A DNA stretch of 64,000 nt, from the NCBI GenBank assembly GCA_014871385.1, contig CM026423.1, positions 1,277,128 through 1,341,127 on the forward strand. Direction: 5' to 3'. Every line of letters begins with the position of its first letter. The first letter of the stretch is position 1. This stretch comes from Ceratodon purpureus. Lineage: Eukaryota > Streptophyta > Bryopsida > Pseudoditrichales > Ditrichaceae. The notes under the pieces are model-generated. The model ran no database searches. It saw only the letters and a list, made by a program, of their open reading frames with translations, and was not told where the DNA came from. Below are positions 1-11,683 of the stretch, in pieces. The translations under genes were made by a program, and so were the position numbers.

Positions 1-1414
1 TCCTGTCCGGGAGAGGAGAGGGAGGCAGAGGGAGATATAACTTATATGTATGTGTGTCCGATATGTGGAATCTGGATGTTCTGCAAGGAGAGTAGAATAT
101 TCTATTCTGGACTCGTCCTTGTCCTTGTCCTCGTAACTTGTGTCATCTTGATAACTTCGCACAAAATGTTGTCATGCCAACTGACGTCCTCACTCCTCAC
201 TCCTCACTCCTCACTCCTCACTGTGCTCACATTATTTCTATACTAGGCCTAGTACTACACTATTGGTTCTAGGTACTGGTTGCTTCTTTTCTAGCCTAAG
301 TTCAGTTCACACTCCTTTCCTTTTGACGTGCTACTGTACTCATGCCCCCTTCCCACCCGGAGGTTGGAAGTAGGTAGTGAACAAGTTAAAGCATTCTTAC
401 GGAGTTGCCCTTTCACACAAGGAAACATTGGAATATATTTCCCGATCCTAGTTATGACCTTACATGGCATAGCTTTTCAGAGGATGTAGCAACAGTGGTA
501 GAGGGTTGTGAGAACGGTGGCAAGAAGGACGTTTGGAAGGGTCTTCTACTACCTTTAATAGAAAAAATGAGAGAAAGATGTAAAGGTATGGACTCGGTTA
601 CTTTGAAGGCAATGAAGTTTGTACTTCAGATATAGTTTATTTGGGAGGTCAGTTTAAGAGACCTTGTTAAGTTCGAGGTACAATTAAAGCTTTTTCAACA
701 AAACTAAGAGTATAAAGGGAGAGGGACAAACTGAAATTGGAGAATGTCCAAATCGCTCAAGAGCAGACATGCTTGGTCTTAATGAATAAACAAATGGTGG
801 TACAAGCAATAGCAAATTTGGCATTTGCTTAATCGGGCTTTGTTGGCTCAATACCCCCCGGCTACTCCGCTTGAATCTATCCGCACACTGACACAAGAAC
901 CGGCCCTTAACAAAGATGCCCTAGCTTCACCTACACCAAAGTCAAGAATAGAGGTCAATATTGTATAAAATAATTGTTACGACATCCTTTAATCTGCAAG
1001 TACATAGAGTATATTTATGGAGAATGTGCTTACCATTCATTAAGTAGCAGCCTCCATTTCTGCTCGTTCCGTCCTCTTCCTGCTCTGTCCCGATAGTGTA
1101 GTACCAAATAGTGTAGTTAATATAGATCCCATAAAGCGTACATTCAACAAATGCCGATAAGACCGACAAAAAACATTTTCTCTATCTACTCTACCCTATG
1201 TTCCTCATGTTTACTTATTAATAAAACTGCTCCATCTACAAACAGTAGATGGATATAATAATGTGTATTGAATTTTTCACTTATCCTAAATAAGATGTAT
1301 CCATCATAATATAGCCCTCTGACCACCCGCCCTCGCCTCTACCTGAGAACAGCTCCCTACCCTTGTCTCGCCCAAGTACAGTGTCTTCTAGCACTTCAGT
1401 GACAGCAATTGCTA
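1..1414. other. Intergenic DNA with a short tandem repeat
   Basis: No recognisable gene is seen. A perfect tandem repeat of the 7-mer CCTCACT occurs five times at 188-222. Short open frames here have no recognisable domain. Confidence 0.6.
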
Positions 1415-2455
1415 CTAACTACCTATCATGTACCAAGAATGCTGCAAGCATTCCGCGCTTTCTCTCGCCCTCAACCTCACTCCGAGAAGGGCCGTCTTCC
1501 GCTGGGCGCTCCTGGACGGGGTCCTCATCCACACCATGCGCCATTCCTTCCCGCTGGAGCATTGCAAGGAGCCTATCGACCTCGGCCGAGCTCTATCCAA
1601 GCACGAGGTTATGGAAGATGCAAAAACAAACGATCACGTCTGGCAACAACGTAACATAGAGGTCAGAGGCGCTGTGAAGTTCACAAAAAGTCTACTTTAG
1701 TATCCTGAAAGCATTCTCCATGATGCTCCTCACCCTCGAAAGCTTCCGTTAAAATAAAATCTCTTAAACCGACCCCCTCCTACCCGGAATATCACGGTAT
1801 GGCGTGATCAGCCAGGGAAAGATGGGATATCCTTTGTCTCCAATTTAATAAGGGACGAATCCTTCAACAAAGTCTGTCAGGTCAAAGAGTCTAATAGTTG
1901 TTGCTTTTTTATAAAGCATGGACATACGTAGCTATCTGGCGTCATTTGTCGAAGCAGACATAGCAACTAACAAATCAATGAACTTCCTGCTCCAATCGAC
2001 GATTTTTTGGCACTATATAGTGAACCTCCCACTTTTAAAGTGAAAATAATCTTCAAAACTGTCGTTAGGCTTCCTCATGTGGAAGTGTGTCCCGTCAATA
2101 GCACCCACCTCACCCCGCAATCCTAAGAACTTCATGAATTGGGCCATGATAAGGTGCAACCGGTTTCCTGTTAGCCAAGATATTTCATGCCGAAGCTCGT
2201 CGTTGATGGCCTTGACAACATTACAGATAATCCGTGACATTGTGCTTATCTGATCAATTGCAAAAATCTCTAAGTATAAGAGCAAACTAGCACCTTGACA
2301 CAATTTAAAGAGCGTGCATGCCAGACGAACAATAGGAGGAATGGCTAAACGGTAGTGGGTGTTCTATCTTTTTATGTAGAGGTGCAAGAGGTTCGTTAGA
2401 CTAAACACAACAGTCTTTGTCATCCTGAAATTCACTAGCCATCCGTCATTAGGGA
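1415..2455 (-). pseudogene. Decayed PIF/Harbinger transposase (DDE_Tnp_4 type)
   Basis: Read on the minus strand across several frames, this stretch is colinear with the intact Harbinger transposase at 32713-33879. From high to low coordinate one finds the N-terminal segment (like DHRWLQMFRMSKR), YRLAIPPIVRLACTLFKL, the first catalytic Asp in GAIDGTHF (about 2095), FHFKSG (about 2045), FIDLLVAMSASTNDAR (about 1945), the second Asp in IGDKGYP (about 1835) and the catalytic Glu in MENAFRILK (about 1700). A PDVIV...FHNLVLG segment follows near 1610. Only 2013-2303 remains open over a useful length; the rest has stops and frame changes. In an active element the enzyme would cut and paste DNA at TIR ends. 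This copy cannot make a full protein. No TIR partner was found for it. Confidence 0.85.
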
Positions 2456-2460
2456 AATTT

Positions 2461-2489
2461 GGGGTCTCCAAAAGGCCTTTGGGTTCCCC
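2461..2489. repeat. Imperfect palindrome, left partner of an inverted repeat with 10087-10105
   Basis: The 19 bases 2461-2479 (GGGGTCTCCAAAAGGCCTT) are the exact reverse complement of 10087-10105. The flanking bases (CATTAG.GGAAAT) also match in inverted orientation. The left copy is itself an imperfect palindrome (CCAAAAGGCC/TTTGG). These could be the ends of a large element of about 7.6 kb, but no direct target duplication is visible. Confidence 0.45.
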
Positions 2490-3222
2490 ACGTGCCTAAA
2501 ATTTTGGCCAGCTCGTGCACTTTATCCGCTGGCATCAATGGTGCCACGAGGTTGCCAAATCGGTGTTTCAAGGGTTTGGCCAATAGTCGGTCAGAAAGGC
2601 GCGTGCCCCCTCACGCGTGTGTTCCTGTAGGTCAAGAGCAAGGCCTACGTAGCGGACCAAATCCAAGTAGAGAAAAGGGTGTCACCGGTAGTGGGCTTTA
2701 TGTATTCCTGCAAAACTGCCTCAGTTTGGCCACCTACCGGAATCGAGTTGCTCCACCTTCCAGATGCAACGTGCAGAAGGTGTTGATGTCGAAATGCTGC
2801 CACCTGTCATTCGGAACATCATGCGTTTCTGTCAGAGAGTTGACGTGGTTGCGTTGTCAACCAAGATGAAGCGGTGGAGGCCTCCAAAGGCTTCATTAGG
2901 TTTTTCAATTTGGGTTTTGGGTGGTCATGCATTGTGCGATAGAGATTTAGAGTTTAGCTGCAGTGGTCTCCCAAACGCTGCCAGCGGGCTTGCGTCCACA
3001 ATGCCACATAGGTTGGAGAAATTACCTGAGTTGGGAATTGGGGTTTAGGGATGAGGTTTAGGATAGCTCGTACCTTGCTTGCGACGCCGTGGAAGTTGGA
3101 ATTAGCCGCTTGTGATGGTGGAGGGTGTGTTGACAGCACATAGCCTTCGCGGTTGCTGTCAGCGACGACATTATCTATAAGTTTTTGTCGTCACAGTCAA
3201 AAATTTCGTGCATAGTAGTGGT

Positions 3223-6200
3223 ATGGCTAGACGGCCAAACTCCCTCGTACAGAGTGTCATCCGGCATAACACTCAAGACGTAGAAGGCAACTGGATCTCC
3301 ATGAGGGTGGATCGTGATTCATGGGTTATGCTGCAACCAGCGTCGGATGGGCCTTGGGGTTGAAAGGCAAGGCGCCATGGTGGAGGAAATTTTTGGGAGG
3401 CCTTCAAAGCGCAAATCAGAGATTTCTCCTGGATCTCCACGGAGCATGGAGCATGCAACCTCCATAAGGTGCATGTCCAGCATGCATATCAGCCACGACA
3501 TCTATGCTTGAATCCCGTGGAAGCAGCAACCAATTCGGGTATGGCAAACTACTTGTATGCGTCACTTTCAGAGGATTGGATACACCCTGCATCTATCCTT
3601 GGTCCCATTTTTGTGCTCCATGTCGAGATTGGGAAGGCAACACGGAATCGACAAAGCCACGCGGAGTTGCAGGACATAGATACATTCTTCCTTGGTCTTC
3701 TGTATTTGCCTCCAACAGGTGACACGCCATACGGGAAGGTTGAAGCACTCCCGCTTCCAGGATTCAACGATGTAGAGTGGCCTTCACTATAAGAATCCCG
3801 CGTTTTAGGTGACATCCCGAATCATGTCTAAAAAAATAAGTGGACGTTGTAAAGGATGTTGTGCAGACATGAGAACATCTAAGACGCAGCAAAAACAAAT
3901 GCAGACATCCGAAAAAACATGCAGACATCTCCGTAGCACGCGCATCTCCGGGTGATTTTGAGGGGCAGTGAAGTATGCAACGTGGACGCCACGTCGACGA
4001 CACTTCAGCAAAGTTTTTTCCGGGCAGTGCCACATGGAAGGAGGATGTCATCGCTGCCATGGTGACGTAGCGGACCACGTGGACCCGCCATTTTCTGACG
4101 TGGCAGCGTGAAATTCTGACGTGTCAGCCGCGAAGAAGTGACGTGGTTTGCCACGTAAGCATAGTTTCCGGTGATTTTTGAGTTAGAAATTCGTTACTGT
4201 AGACGTCATTGAGGACATCACCGTGATTTTTGAGACGTCTATGTGGTGACAACGTGATGTCCACGTCGATGTCTGTGCGGACGTAAACTGTGTCCGACAT
4301 TTGTTATAGTGGACATCCCCATGCTGTAGAATTTGCTATGCTTGACATGGCCATGTCAATGTGTACGTGATGTGTGGAAGGGTATTTTTGCAAAGATGAA
4401 TGTGTTTTGGTAGACATGAAGGTGTTTTGCAGACATGAGGGTGTTTTTTGTAGACATGCGAGTGTTTTTGCAGACATGAAGGTGTCTTTGCAGCCACAAA
4501 GGTGTTTCGATAGCCGTGATGGTGGCATTTGATCACAAGAAAACAAAGGAAAGAAGATCACATGAAGAAAGGAACAAGGGAGGAAAGGAGACAAGAAGAA
4601 GATGGAGAACAAGAATGAAGTTAGGAGAACCCCCCGGATTTTTTTGAAGTACCTTTCAGTTTTTAGGTTGCCATCTCTCCATTCTAGCTTGGATTGAGGC
4701 GTGCCTTAGCTTTTTGAAAAGCTAAGTTGATTGTGCATCTACCCTCAAAATCTCAAAAGCATAGGATCAAAATCCTCGGACTGTTTGCTAAAAATCCGAG
4801 ACCCTTCCTCCAGCCGCACTCCTTTGACAACCCCAACTTTGGGAGGCAATATCTCACTACCTATAAATCGGAATTGGACGTGCTAACTACCATTGGAAAT
4901 CCCTACAAGAGATCTACAACTATGATGAATCTCACTGTACTTGGAGAAGAAACAAGGGACTGATAGGGAAAACAATGGGAGACAGTCCATGGAGGAGGAA
5001 GGAAACACCAAAAGCTTGAAAACAAGCTCTCAAATACAAGGTGAGAAGCCGCCGAAGTGGCGGCTCACCCTAACCCTACCAAGGCTGAAAACCCTAACCT
5101 AAAGCCTTGATGGATGAATGTTGCCACCAATGAATGAAAAATGGATTATTGAACATCACCATGTCTCGACAGATGTCTGTGTCGACATCTTTCGAGACAT
5201 GCGGACATCTCCAAAAAAGAAAGAGAGAAGAACTTTGATATTGTAAATTTCATTTATAAAGAAAAAATAAAAAAAGATTCTTCAATCCCTCTCGGCCTTT
5301 TTTTGCTCCCTTTGCTGACCCTGCCCTTCTTGTGGTTTTTTTCACTGTGGGCAGAAAGTTACCTTGCAGCCCCGTAACTTCGCGCCCATTTTACCGTCCG
5401 TCAAAACGAGGTCGTTGTTGACATGGCAATTACGTGTCTACAAGGATGTCCTCTGCCACGTCCCCATAGACGCGGACGTTTTTCCAAACGTCTTTGTGTT
5501 TTTAGGATAGCGCGCTCGTGTCTGGTGACGATAAGCCCAGTTTATCTCAAAAAACAAGTTAACGTCTTCACGTTCCTCAAGACATGAATGACTAACACAG
5601 AGACATGAAAAAAACACGACCATGTTTTTGGAGAACGTCACCTAAAACGCGGGATTCTTATAGTGCTTTGCCAGACATGCACACATTTGAGGCGTTTAGA
5701 ACAAAGCTCACTTTCGAATTTTGCAAATGCTATGAAAGCAACAACTGGTAGCAGCTTCGTCCAATAGCAATGGTTTCTGCCAATCCATGTGAGGGTTGAT
5801 TTGTTTGCGGTAGCTGCTGACAGCATTAGGGGGACACTTGCACTGTTTGTTTTGAATAGTCCATCTAAGGCTCTGCTAAGGAATCTGCTGAACTTAGGGT
5901 GGAACGAGAAGTTCCACATTGGCCAAGATGTCATCACGTGCGTTGGCAACAGGTCCAGCATTGTTTTCCGCTATCATGTGGGAAGACAAACATTATACAC
6001 CAGGTTCATGTATACAAGGCATAGGGAGGCTGCCAGCAGTAAATGGGAAGCAATGGATTACCTACCAGAGGATGAGATGGTGGAAGTGTCTTGTATGTTT
6101 AGAGGGAACCTCCTGCCAACATTTGAAATTGGCAAGGCTTGGCCAGCATTCCACCTACGGCACGAAATTGCAATGGTACATAAAGATGACGTACCTGGGC

Positions 6201-6431
6201 AGTACAACATGGTTGTGATAGAGGCCAACGGTGTTCGTAAGAAAAAGGTATGAGTCTCAGCAAATTCATCTTATTGTTTAGATGAGTTGGAAATTTGCGA
6301 TTCAGGGCTCCTTGCGGCCAATAAACGAAACTGGCACGATTTATTGGGTGGAAATCAACCAGCGTCATGAGGGACACCTCACAGCTGCGGAGGTCACGGT
6401 TCCCAAAAAGATCAAGATTGTGGAGCTGTAG
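3223..6431 (+). pseudogene. Unrecognised plus-strand gene, interrupted by a CACTA element
   Basis: A discontinuous set of open segments runs on the plus strand: MARRPNSLVQSV from 3223, a frame through 3469-3784, and, after the CACTA element at 3785-5665, a continuation in the same frame (PDMHTFEAF...) for about 34 codons. A further long segment follows (about 5766-6246; GNLLPTFEIGKAWPAF, QYNMVVIEANG), then an exon-like piece after CAG at about 6307 that ends IKIVEL-stop at 6431. Removing the CACTA element and one CTT duplicate keeps the frame open, so this was once a coding sequence. Stops and frame changes occur elsewhere in it. I recognise no domain. It faces a second unknown gene on the minus strand (6.9-9.1 kb), and both lie inside the inverted pair 2461/10105, so they may belong to one unnamed mobile element. 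Confidence 0.45.
3785..5665. mobile_element. Non-autonomous CACTA (En/Spm-type) transposon, copy 1
   Basis: The left end begins CACTATAAGAATCCCGCG at 3785. The right end, reverse complemented, reads the same for about 28 bases and finishes at 5665. The 3-bp sequence CTT stands directly outside both ends (3782-3784 and 5666-5668), the standard CACTA target duplication. The interior carries many degenerate subterminal motifs (variants of CAGACATGA), a hairpin AGCCGCC/GGCGGCT near 5047-5065 and a short open frame (4727-4963), but no transposase. An inverted, diverged relative of the whole element occupies 10739-15455. Mobility would need enzymes from an autonomous CACTA element elsewhere. Confidence 0.9.
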
Positions 6432-6787
6432 GATAAGTGATTTCGGGATGAGTAGTTACAGTATGTGGGATCTCATTAGGTTTTTTGCCAAGTTGTAAGT
6501 GTGTTCAGGTAGTGGTTTCGCTTACCATTCAGGACTTTCTGTAGGACTTCCTCTATTAACATGTTGTATACGGAAAATTTGAAGGACCCTCGATTTTTGT
6601 GCTGCCTGGGGAAACAAAAAATAAAAAAAGTTGCAAATAAGAAATGAACCGCGGGGTGCATATAAAAAATAAAATAAAGAACGAGAAGTCTAAAGAACAA
6701 CATTTCTTTCAAAGAGCTTAGGTTTAAAGAGAAAAATTGCTTTGAACTTGTAGTGGCGGCTAAGATGGTGGAGCCTATTGCTAGCGC

Positions 6788-6868
6788 AAATAAGAAATAA
6801 AAACAGTTGTAAATAAGAAATAAAAACAGTTGCAAATAAAAAACCAAAACAGTTGCAAATAAAAAATG
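6788..6868. repeat. 23-bp A-rich tandem repeat, about 3.5 copies
   Basis: Units at 6788-6810, 6811-6833 and 6834-6856, plus a partial one, share the core AAATAAGAAATAAAAACAG. The gap 6432-6909 holds otherwise only A-rich DNA, with a related unit near 6618. Confidence 0.75.
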
Positions 6869-6909
6869 AAGTAATTTTGAAATAAAATATAAAATAAAGA
6901 AGAAGGAAT

Positions 6910-7926
6910 TTAAAGAATGCCATTTCTTTCATAGAGACTGGTTGCAAGGTGAAGAGAATTGCTTTGAACTCGCAATTGGCGGGTAAGGTGCAGCCCTTGC
7001 TGCCAAACGCTTAATATAAATAGTCTGCTGGCAACAACCCCACTGAAAGATGGTGTCTCTAGCACATTCCCTATGCTGCCACTCAGTTTCGGATCCTTTC
7101 TAATCTCCAAGTTGCCATCATGAGCCCAGATAACTGACAAGGACTTCTCCATCTGCTCTATTGTTGTAGCCTTGAGTCTTTGATCTTGTATGTTCCAGAC
7201 ATATATGATATATTGATGCACAATCTTCTTCGTTAATTGAACATGGGCATGGAGTGTACAAATGTACACTCTATGTAATGGAATTGGCAAGATAGGACGC
7301 CACCTTGAATGTGCACGCATGTCACAAGGTTCTGGCGCCACAAAGTTGGCAAACAGTCCCCCCACCCAATTGGATTTTCCACATTTTCTGATGGCAGCAT
7401 TCGCCTGACTTGCTGTCCCTATGGTAGGCTTAACCCTCTTCTTCTCGCAGTATATGTAGTTCATTGCACACGACGGCCCGGACTGAAGTCCGTACATAAC
7501 CTTAATCATCTTCATGTCCGCAGCAAAATGCCACTCCACATAGAATTCACCAACTTCAAGGACTTTGAGTTTCTCGCCATTGGACTGTGTTGCAATCACA
7601 AATGGAAATTTGGATTTCCCAAATATCCAGGAGAGAACTTTGTAGGACTTCTTTTCCACTTGAAAGGTTGCCACTGGCCAAATTTCTTACTCCGACTAGA
7701 CTGAGAAAAATAGGGCTTGGTTCCTCTGAATGTCTGTATCGAGCGCCCTATTTATCAACGTGATGCTGACACGTTCAAATTTCTTACCATTCACAATCTC
7801 AGCCTCGTCTAACTTCATGACAAATACTAGCGATGCCCCTCTTAACTCTTTTGAAACATGGCAATTGGTTGTGAGGGCACAATTTTCTGGATAAATGCAC
7901 CTGCTAACAGCAAACTCTGAAAACAT
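6910..7926 (-). pseudogene. Unrecognised minus-strand coding region, C-terminal part
   Basis: Two open minus-strand segments, 7696-7926 and 6910-7674, are separated by only a few codons that contain two stops, so they probably were one reading frame. Visible stretches include CHVSKELRGASLVFVMKLDE, VEKKSYKVLSWIFGKSKFPF and GKSNWVGGLFANFV. The second segment runs for more than 200 residues and contains no obvious membrane segment. No known domain or catalytic motif is recognised. It continues the run of minus-strand open frames at 7926-9118 and faces the plus-strand unknown gene ending at 6431. Either a multi-exon host gene or the coding part of a TE is possible. Confidence 0.4.
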
Positions 7927-8400
7927 CAGTCTAAGGTGATTACGCTACCTTCTTCCGTGATGCCGTAGAAGATCACCATGCTTCTTTGGACCACCTGAAG
8001 GTCTGTGAAAAGTGAATTCTTCTTAGTCAAAACGACTTCTTTTACCATGTCCTCGGACTTCTTGTTCTTCTTAGAACTTGCTGGCAACGTAAGTCGTCCT
8101 TCAGCATGGTAGTATTTGCCAATATATTGTGGCAAGTTTGCATTTAACTCCTGCCGAAGCAGTTTCACATGATAGGAGCTTGGCAAAATACTACTGATGA
8201 CTCGAGTGTTCAGATTAGCAATGGGAGCCTTCACAGCTTTGTAGATAGCATCATATCCTCGATCTAGGAAACCCTTGCCAAGTCGCAAGCACCAAGAATT
8301 TTGTCCAGTCCAATACTCTTACCAATCAATTTAAGCACATTGTTGGCAATCTCTGCCTCAACATGTGCTATAGCACGCTGAGAAGCAGGGGCTACACTTT
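7926..8400 (-). pseudogene. Unrecognised minus-strand coding region, middle part (one frameshift)
   Basis: The open frame 7926-8288 (GKGFLDRGYDAIYKAVKAPI..., NANLPQYIGKYYHAEG, VVQRSMVIFYGITEEG) is preceded on the minus strand, in a shifted frame, by a coherent segment at about 8290-8400 (RAIAHVEAEIANNVLKLIGK...). A single frameshift near 8288 would join the two. The charged lysine-rich stretch SSKKNKKSEDM lies in the middle. I recognise no family. The segment lies between the coiled-coil-like frame upstream and the longer frame downstream and probably belonged to the same gene. Confidence 0.4.
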
Positions 8401-8452
8401 CATGCCTTGACAAAATTCAAGCTAGTGCTACTGCGGTCCTGTTTTGGGACTC

Positions 8453-9118
8453 TTAATTGCCCCACATGCGTTGACGGCGACGCTCCACTCGGTTTCTGTG
8501 GACAGCAGATTGCACCACATCTGGTTGCAACACTGTCCGCACAAGCTTCACTCTTGCTTTTGTTCCACCTGATCCAGGTTTCAACTTGCGAATCCCTCTA
8601 AGAGCCCGAGCCCTACTTTGCATGCCTATGGGGGTCTCCTTCTCGAAGCTAGCCCTTCGCTGGCAGCAGTCAACATCTTCTTCAAGACCCCGCACATGGC
8701 ACTGCAATTGCTCCACCGTTTGGGCATGGCAATCACAGACAGCCTGTAATTCAGCCTGCAAATCCGTCCATGTCTTTTCTAACTCAAGGCAACGCATCCT
8801 CTCTAGTTGGACATCTTTGGCTGCCCTTGAGTTGCTGGCCAGAGCTTTGCCTCTAAGCTGAAGCACTTCTTCGCTCAACTGTGTCACCTGGATCCACGTC
8901 TCCTCCTGTATGGGACCATGTACACAATGATACAGCAACCTGTATGAATATCCTTGGAGACCTTGCTCTCCATGACATATGAATTCAATGAACTCTTTAA
9001 GCGATTTGATTGGAGGTGACTTCTCTATCACAGGATCAACAGGGTAAATGTCTCCATCGATCCACAAGTCAATGTTCGTGTCTCCAAGCAACCTCCGTGT
9101 TGGAAACGAGCTCCTCAT
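8453..9118 (-). CDS. Unrecognised protein segment with a predicted coiled coil
   Basis: This 221-codon minus-strand frame starts at an ATG at 9118. Residues about 75-165 are rich in Leu, Glu, Gln and Arg (WTDLQAELQAVCDCHAQ, QLQCHVRGLEEDVD) and look like a coiled coil. The C-terminus is basic (NRVERRRQRMWGN). It is the first of several consecutive minus-strand open frames reaching to about 6.9 kb. No domain is recognised, so the function is unknown. It may be an exon of a multi-exon gene or part of a mobile element. Confidence 0.4.
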   Translation of the reverse strand: MRSSFPTRRLLGDTNIDLWIDGDIYPVDPVIEKSPPIKSLKEFIEFICHGEQGLQGYSYRLLYHCVHGPIQEETWIQVTQLSEEVLQLRGKALASNSRAAKDVQLERMRCLELEKTWTDLQAELQAVCDCHAQTVEQLQCHVRGLEEDVDCCQRRASFEKETPIGMQSRARALRGIRKLKPGSGGTKARVKLVRTVLQPDVVQSAVHRNRVERRRQRMWGN

Positions 9119-9707
9119 GCACAGCTCTACTTGTTTAGAACCTCATTTGATGACCGGGGCATAGCGTGCATCTAGTGAAACTTGGGGAATGTACTGAGTG
9201 CTTCGTGAAGCCCTTGCTACCATCGTGAACCCAATAATCGGTAGTCTTGATTGAATCTCCCTTGGGCAGCTTAGTGCTTTGCAAGTAATCGACAAAACTT
9301 GTTATGATTCTGGGACACCTCCAACGCCCAAAAAAATTATTAACAAACTCTCTAAATCGTGATAATTATTGGTGGATGACTAAATTCACAATCACAAATA
9401 CTTTTAACATAATTCGATAGACCACGGCATCTACACATTCGACCAGGAAACCTATTTTGCTCTAGACCGTTGTGGCAGCAAGGCCTAATGGCACCAAAAT
9501 TCAAAATCCTAAAACCCATTAGCCTAGAAACACTCCACAAAGGTTTATCGTGGCAACTCACCTTCCCTTCAAGTACATCAATTTGCATCTCTTTGATGAA
9601 GCCAATGTCGCTAATTAAGAACGAGCCTTCGCCGCCGGCGCTGCCAGCGGACGCTGCCAAGAAATTAATCTAAATCTCAATTTTGCGCTACCAATCTGGG
9701 GCGCCAT

Positions 9708-10087
9708 TGTCACTCCGAATCTTTGGAGCAAATCACTTACAATTTTGCGTGCCACAATGGCATAAACGAATTGCTTGAAGCAGAACAGGGCATTGCGTTT
9801 TCTTGGTGCTGAACGGCGTAGAGCCGGTGGCGCTATCACGCCTAAACCGTTGTGGCAACAAATTGAAGAAACCATGGATCGAGGCAACGGATCGAGGGAG
9901 TTTATTATTTGCAGAGCAATGAATTCCACTCCTTGGCGCTCAACGAACACCGTCGTCACCTAGGCGCCAACGAGGCAAAACCCAGCCACGCAGCTCCCTA
10001 CCAAACCCTATCTGCGTTTGCTCCTCCTATTAACAGCTGTAGAGGGATTTTTAGGCAGGAAGGTCACCTAATCCGGGCTGTCTTACA
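9708..10087 (-). mobile_element. Possible LTR with adjacent primer-binding-site-like sequence (minus orientation)
   Basis: On the minus strand a segment starting TGTAAGAC (10087) and ending GGAGTGACA (9708) is followed, after one base, by TGGCGCCCCAGATTGG (9706-9691). A TG..CA segment followed by TGGCGCC resembles the LTR/primer-binding-site junction of retroelements. No second LTR, polyprotein or target duplication was found, so at best this is a fragment. Confidence 0.25.
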
Positions 10088-10105
10088 AGGCCTTTTGGAG
10101 ACCCC
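10087..10105. repeat. Right partner of the 19-bp inverted repeat with 2461-2479
   Basis: The exact reverse complement of 2461-2479. The flank GCATTTCCTCTAATG mirrors the left flank CATTAGGGAAATT. See the entry at 2461. From 10106 to 10738 I see nothing recognisable. Confidence 0.45.
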
Positions 10106-11424
10106 GCATTTCCTCTAATGTATCATCGTACTCTTAGAGCACAAATCGAGAATACCAAGAGGTGGATCGGGGAAGAACCTACCATTCTAGTTCTTGATCT
10201 AAAAGGATTGTTGCATTGACTATACAAAAGTTGTGATGAACTGACGTGACAATGGAGTTCATATTCACTAGGGATACCTAAACTATGCCAACATCAACAG
10301 ATCCATCTCCCTTATCGGGAGCTGTTACCTCTCCAGCGTTGAAGATATTGTCAACTACGTTATGGAGAAGGACTACAAGGGGAAAAAAAAAAAGCAACAT
10401 TTTGGGGATCAAGATGGTAGTCCATCAGATAGGGCTCGGTGTCTACTACGATAGCAATCTTAAACCCTAATTGTAATAACTCCCGCTATTGGAAATTCCG
10501 CTACAACAAACGCTGAATTGACTAGAGACAACGATACGTACCTGGCTACTGCGCACAATTGTAACCGAGAGCTTACCAATTTGTCAACCCCACACGTCGG
10601 CCGACCTTGAAGCACCGAACCAATGAACTACAAGACCTGCACTAGCAAAGAGACAACGATTCAGAGAAGGAAGGCATTCCAGAAAAAAGAAGGTTCACGA
10701 AAAATTTAGAGAATCAAGCATAGTAAAAGAGAAACTCTCACTATAAGAAACCCGTATTTTGGGAGATGCTCTCCATAAACATGGTCGTGTTTTTTTCATG
10801 TCTCTGTGATGGTCATTCATGTATTGGGGAAGGTGGGGACGTTAACGCGTTTTTTGAGATAAGTTGGGTTTATCGTGCCCAGACACTGGCATGTTATCCT
10901 AAAAATGCAAAGACATCTGGAAAAATGCCCGCGTCAATGGGAACGTGGCAGTGGACATCTCTGTAAACACGAAATTGCCACGTCGGCAACGGCCTCGGTT
11001 TGACACACAATAAATAAGCGCGAAGTTACTAGGTTGCCAGGTAACTTCCTTCTTGCAATGAATTAAACAACATGAAGAGTTGGGTCAGCGAAGGGAGCAC
11101 AAAAAAGTTGGGAGGGATTAAAGAATGTAATTCTACTATTTCTTTGTAAACGAAATTTACAATATCAAATTTTTTTTCTATTTCTTTTTTGAAGACGTCC
11201 ACATGTCTCGAGGGTTGTCATAATAGACGGACGAGCCATAAAATTGTCGTGTAGTCACGTGACGGACGTGACGGACAATTATCGGACGAGCTCCCCCGCG
11301 CGAGCAAAATTACTGTCCTCACAGTTTATTACTGTTTACCATAGGTGGCGCCCGTCGTCGCATCTGCTCGCGCCCGCAGGCACACGCGCGATCACTCGGA
11401 TGCGCGCGCAAAAAAAAAATAATA

Positions 11425-11529
<105 letters not shown>

Positions 11530-11616
11530 TTTTGGTTTTTTGGTGCGCGCGCCCACATGCTCGCGCCTGAATGGTCACGCCCGTAGGCACGCGCGTGAGC
11601 ACTCGGGCGTGCGCGC

Positions 11617-11641
11617 AAAAAAAAAAAAAAAAAAAAAAAAA

Positions 11642-11682
<41 letters not shown>
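11617..11682. repeat. poly(A)-TC-poly(T) tract between GC-rich inverted arms
   Basis: About 25 A, then TC, then about 39 T, with GTGCGCGC on the left and GGTGCGCGCGC on the right in inverted orientation. Such a tract would extrude readily as a hairpin. Confidence 0.9.

Positions 11683-11683
<1 letters not shown>

Noticed and set aside
5068-5100. Telomere-like CCCTAACCCTA
   Set aside because: Only about two units, inside a CACTA element; not a telomere array.
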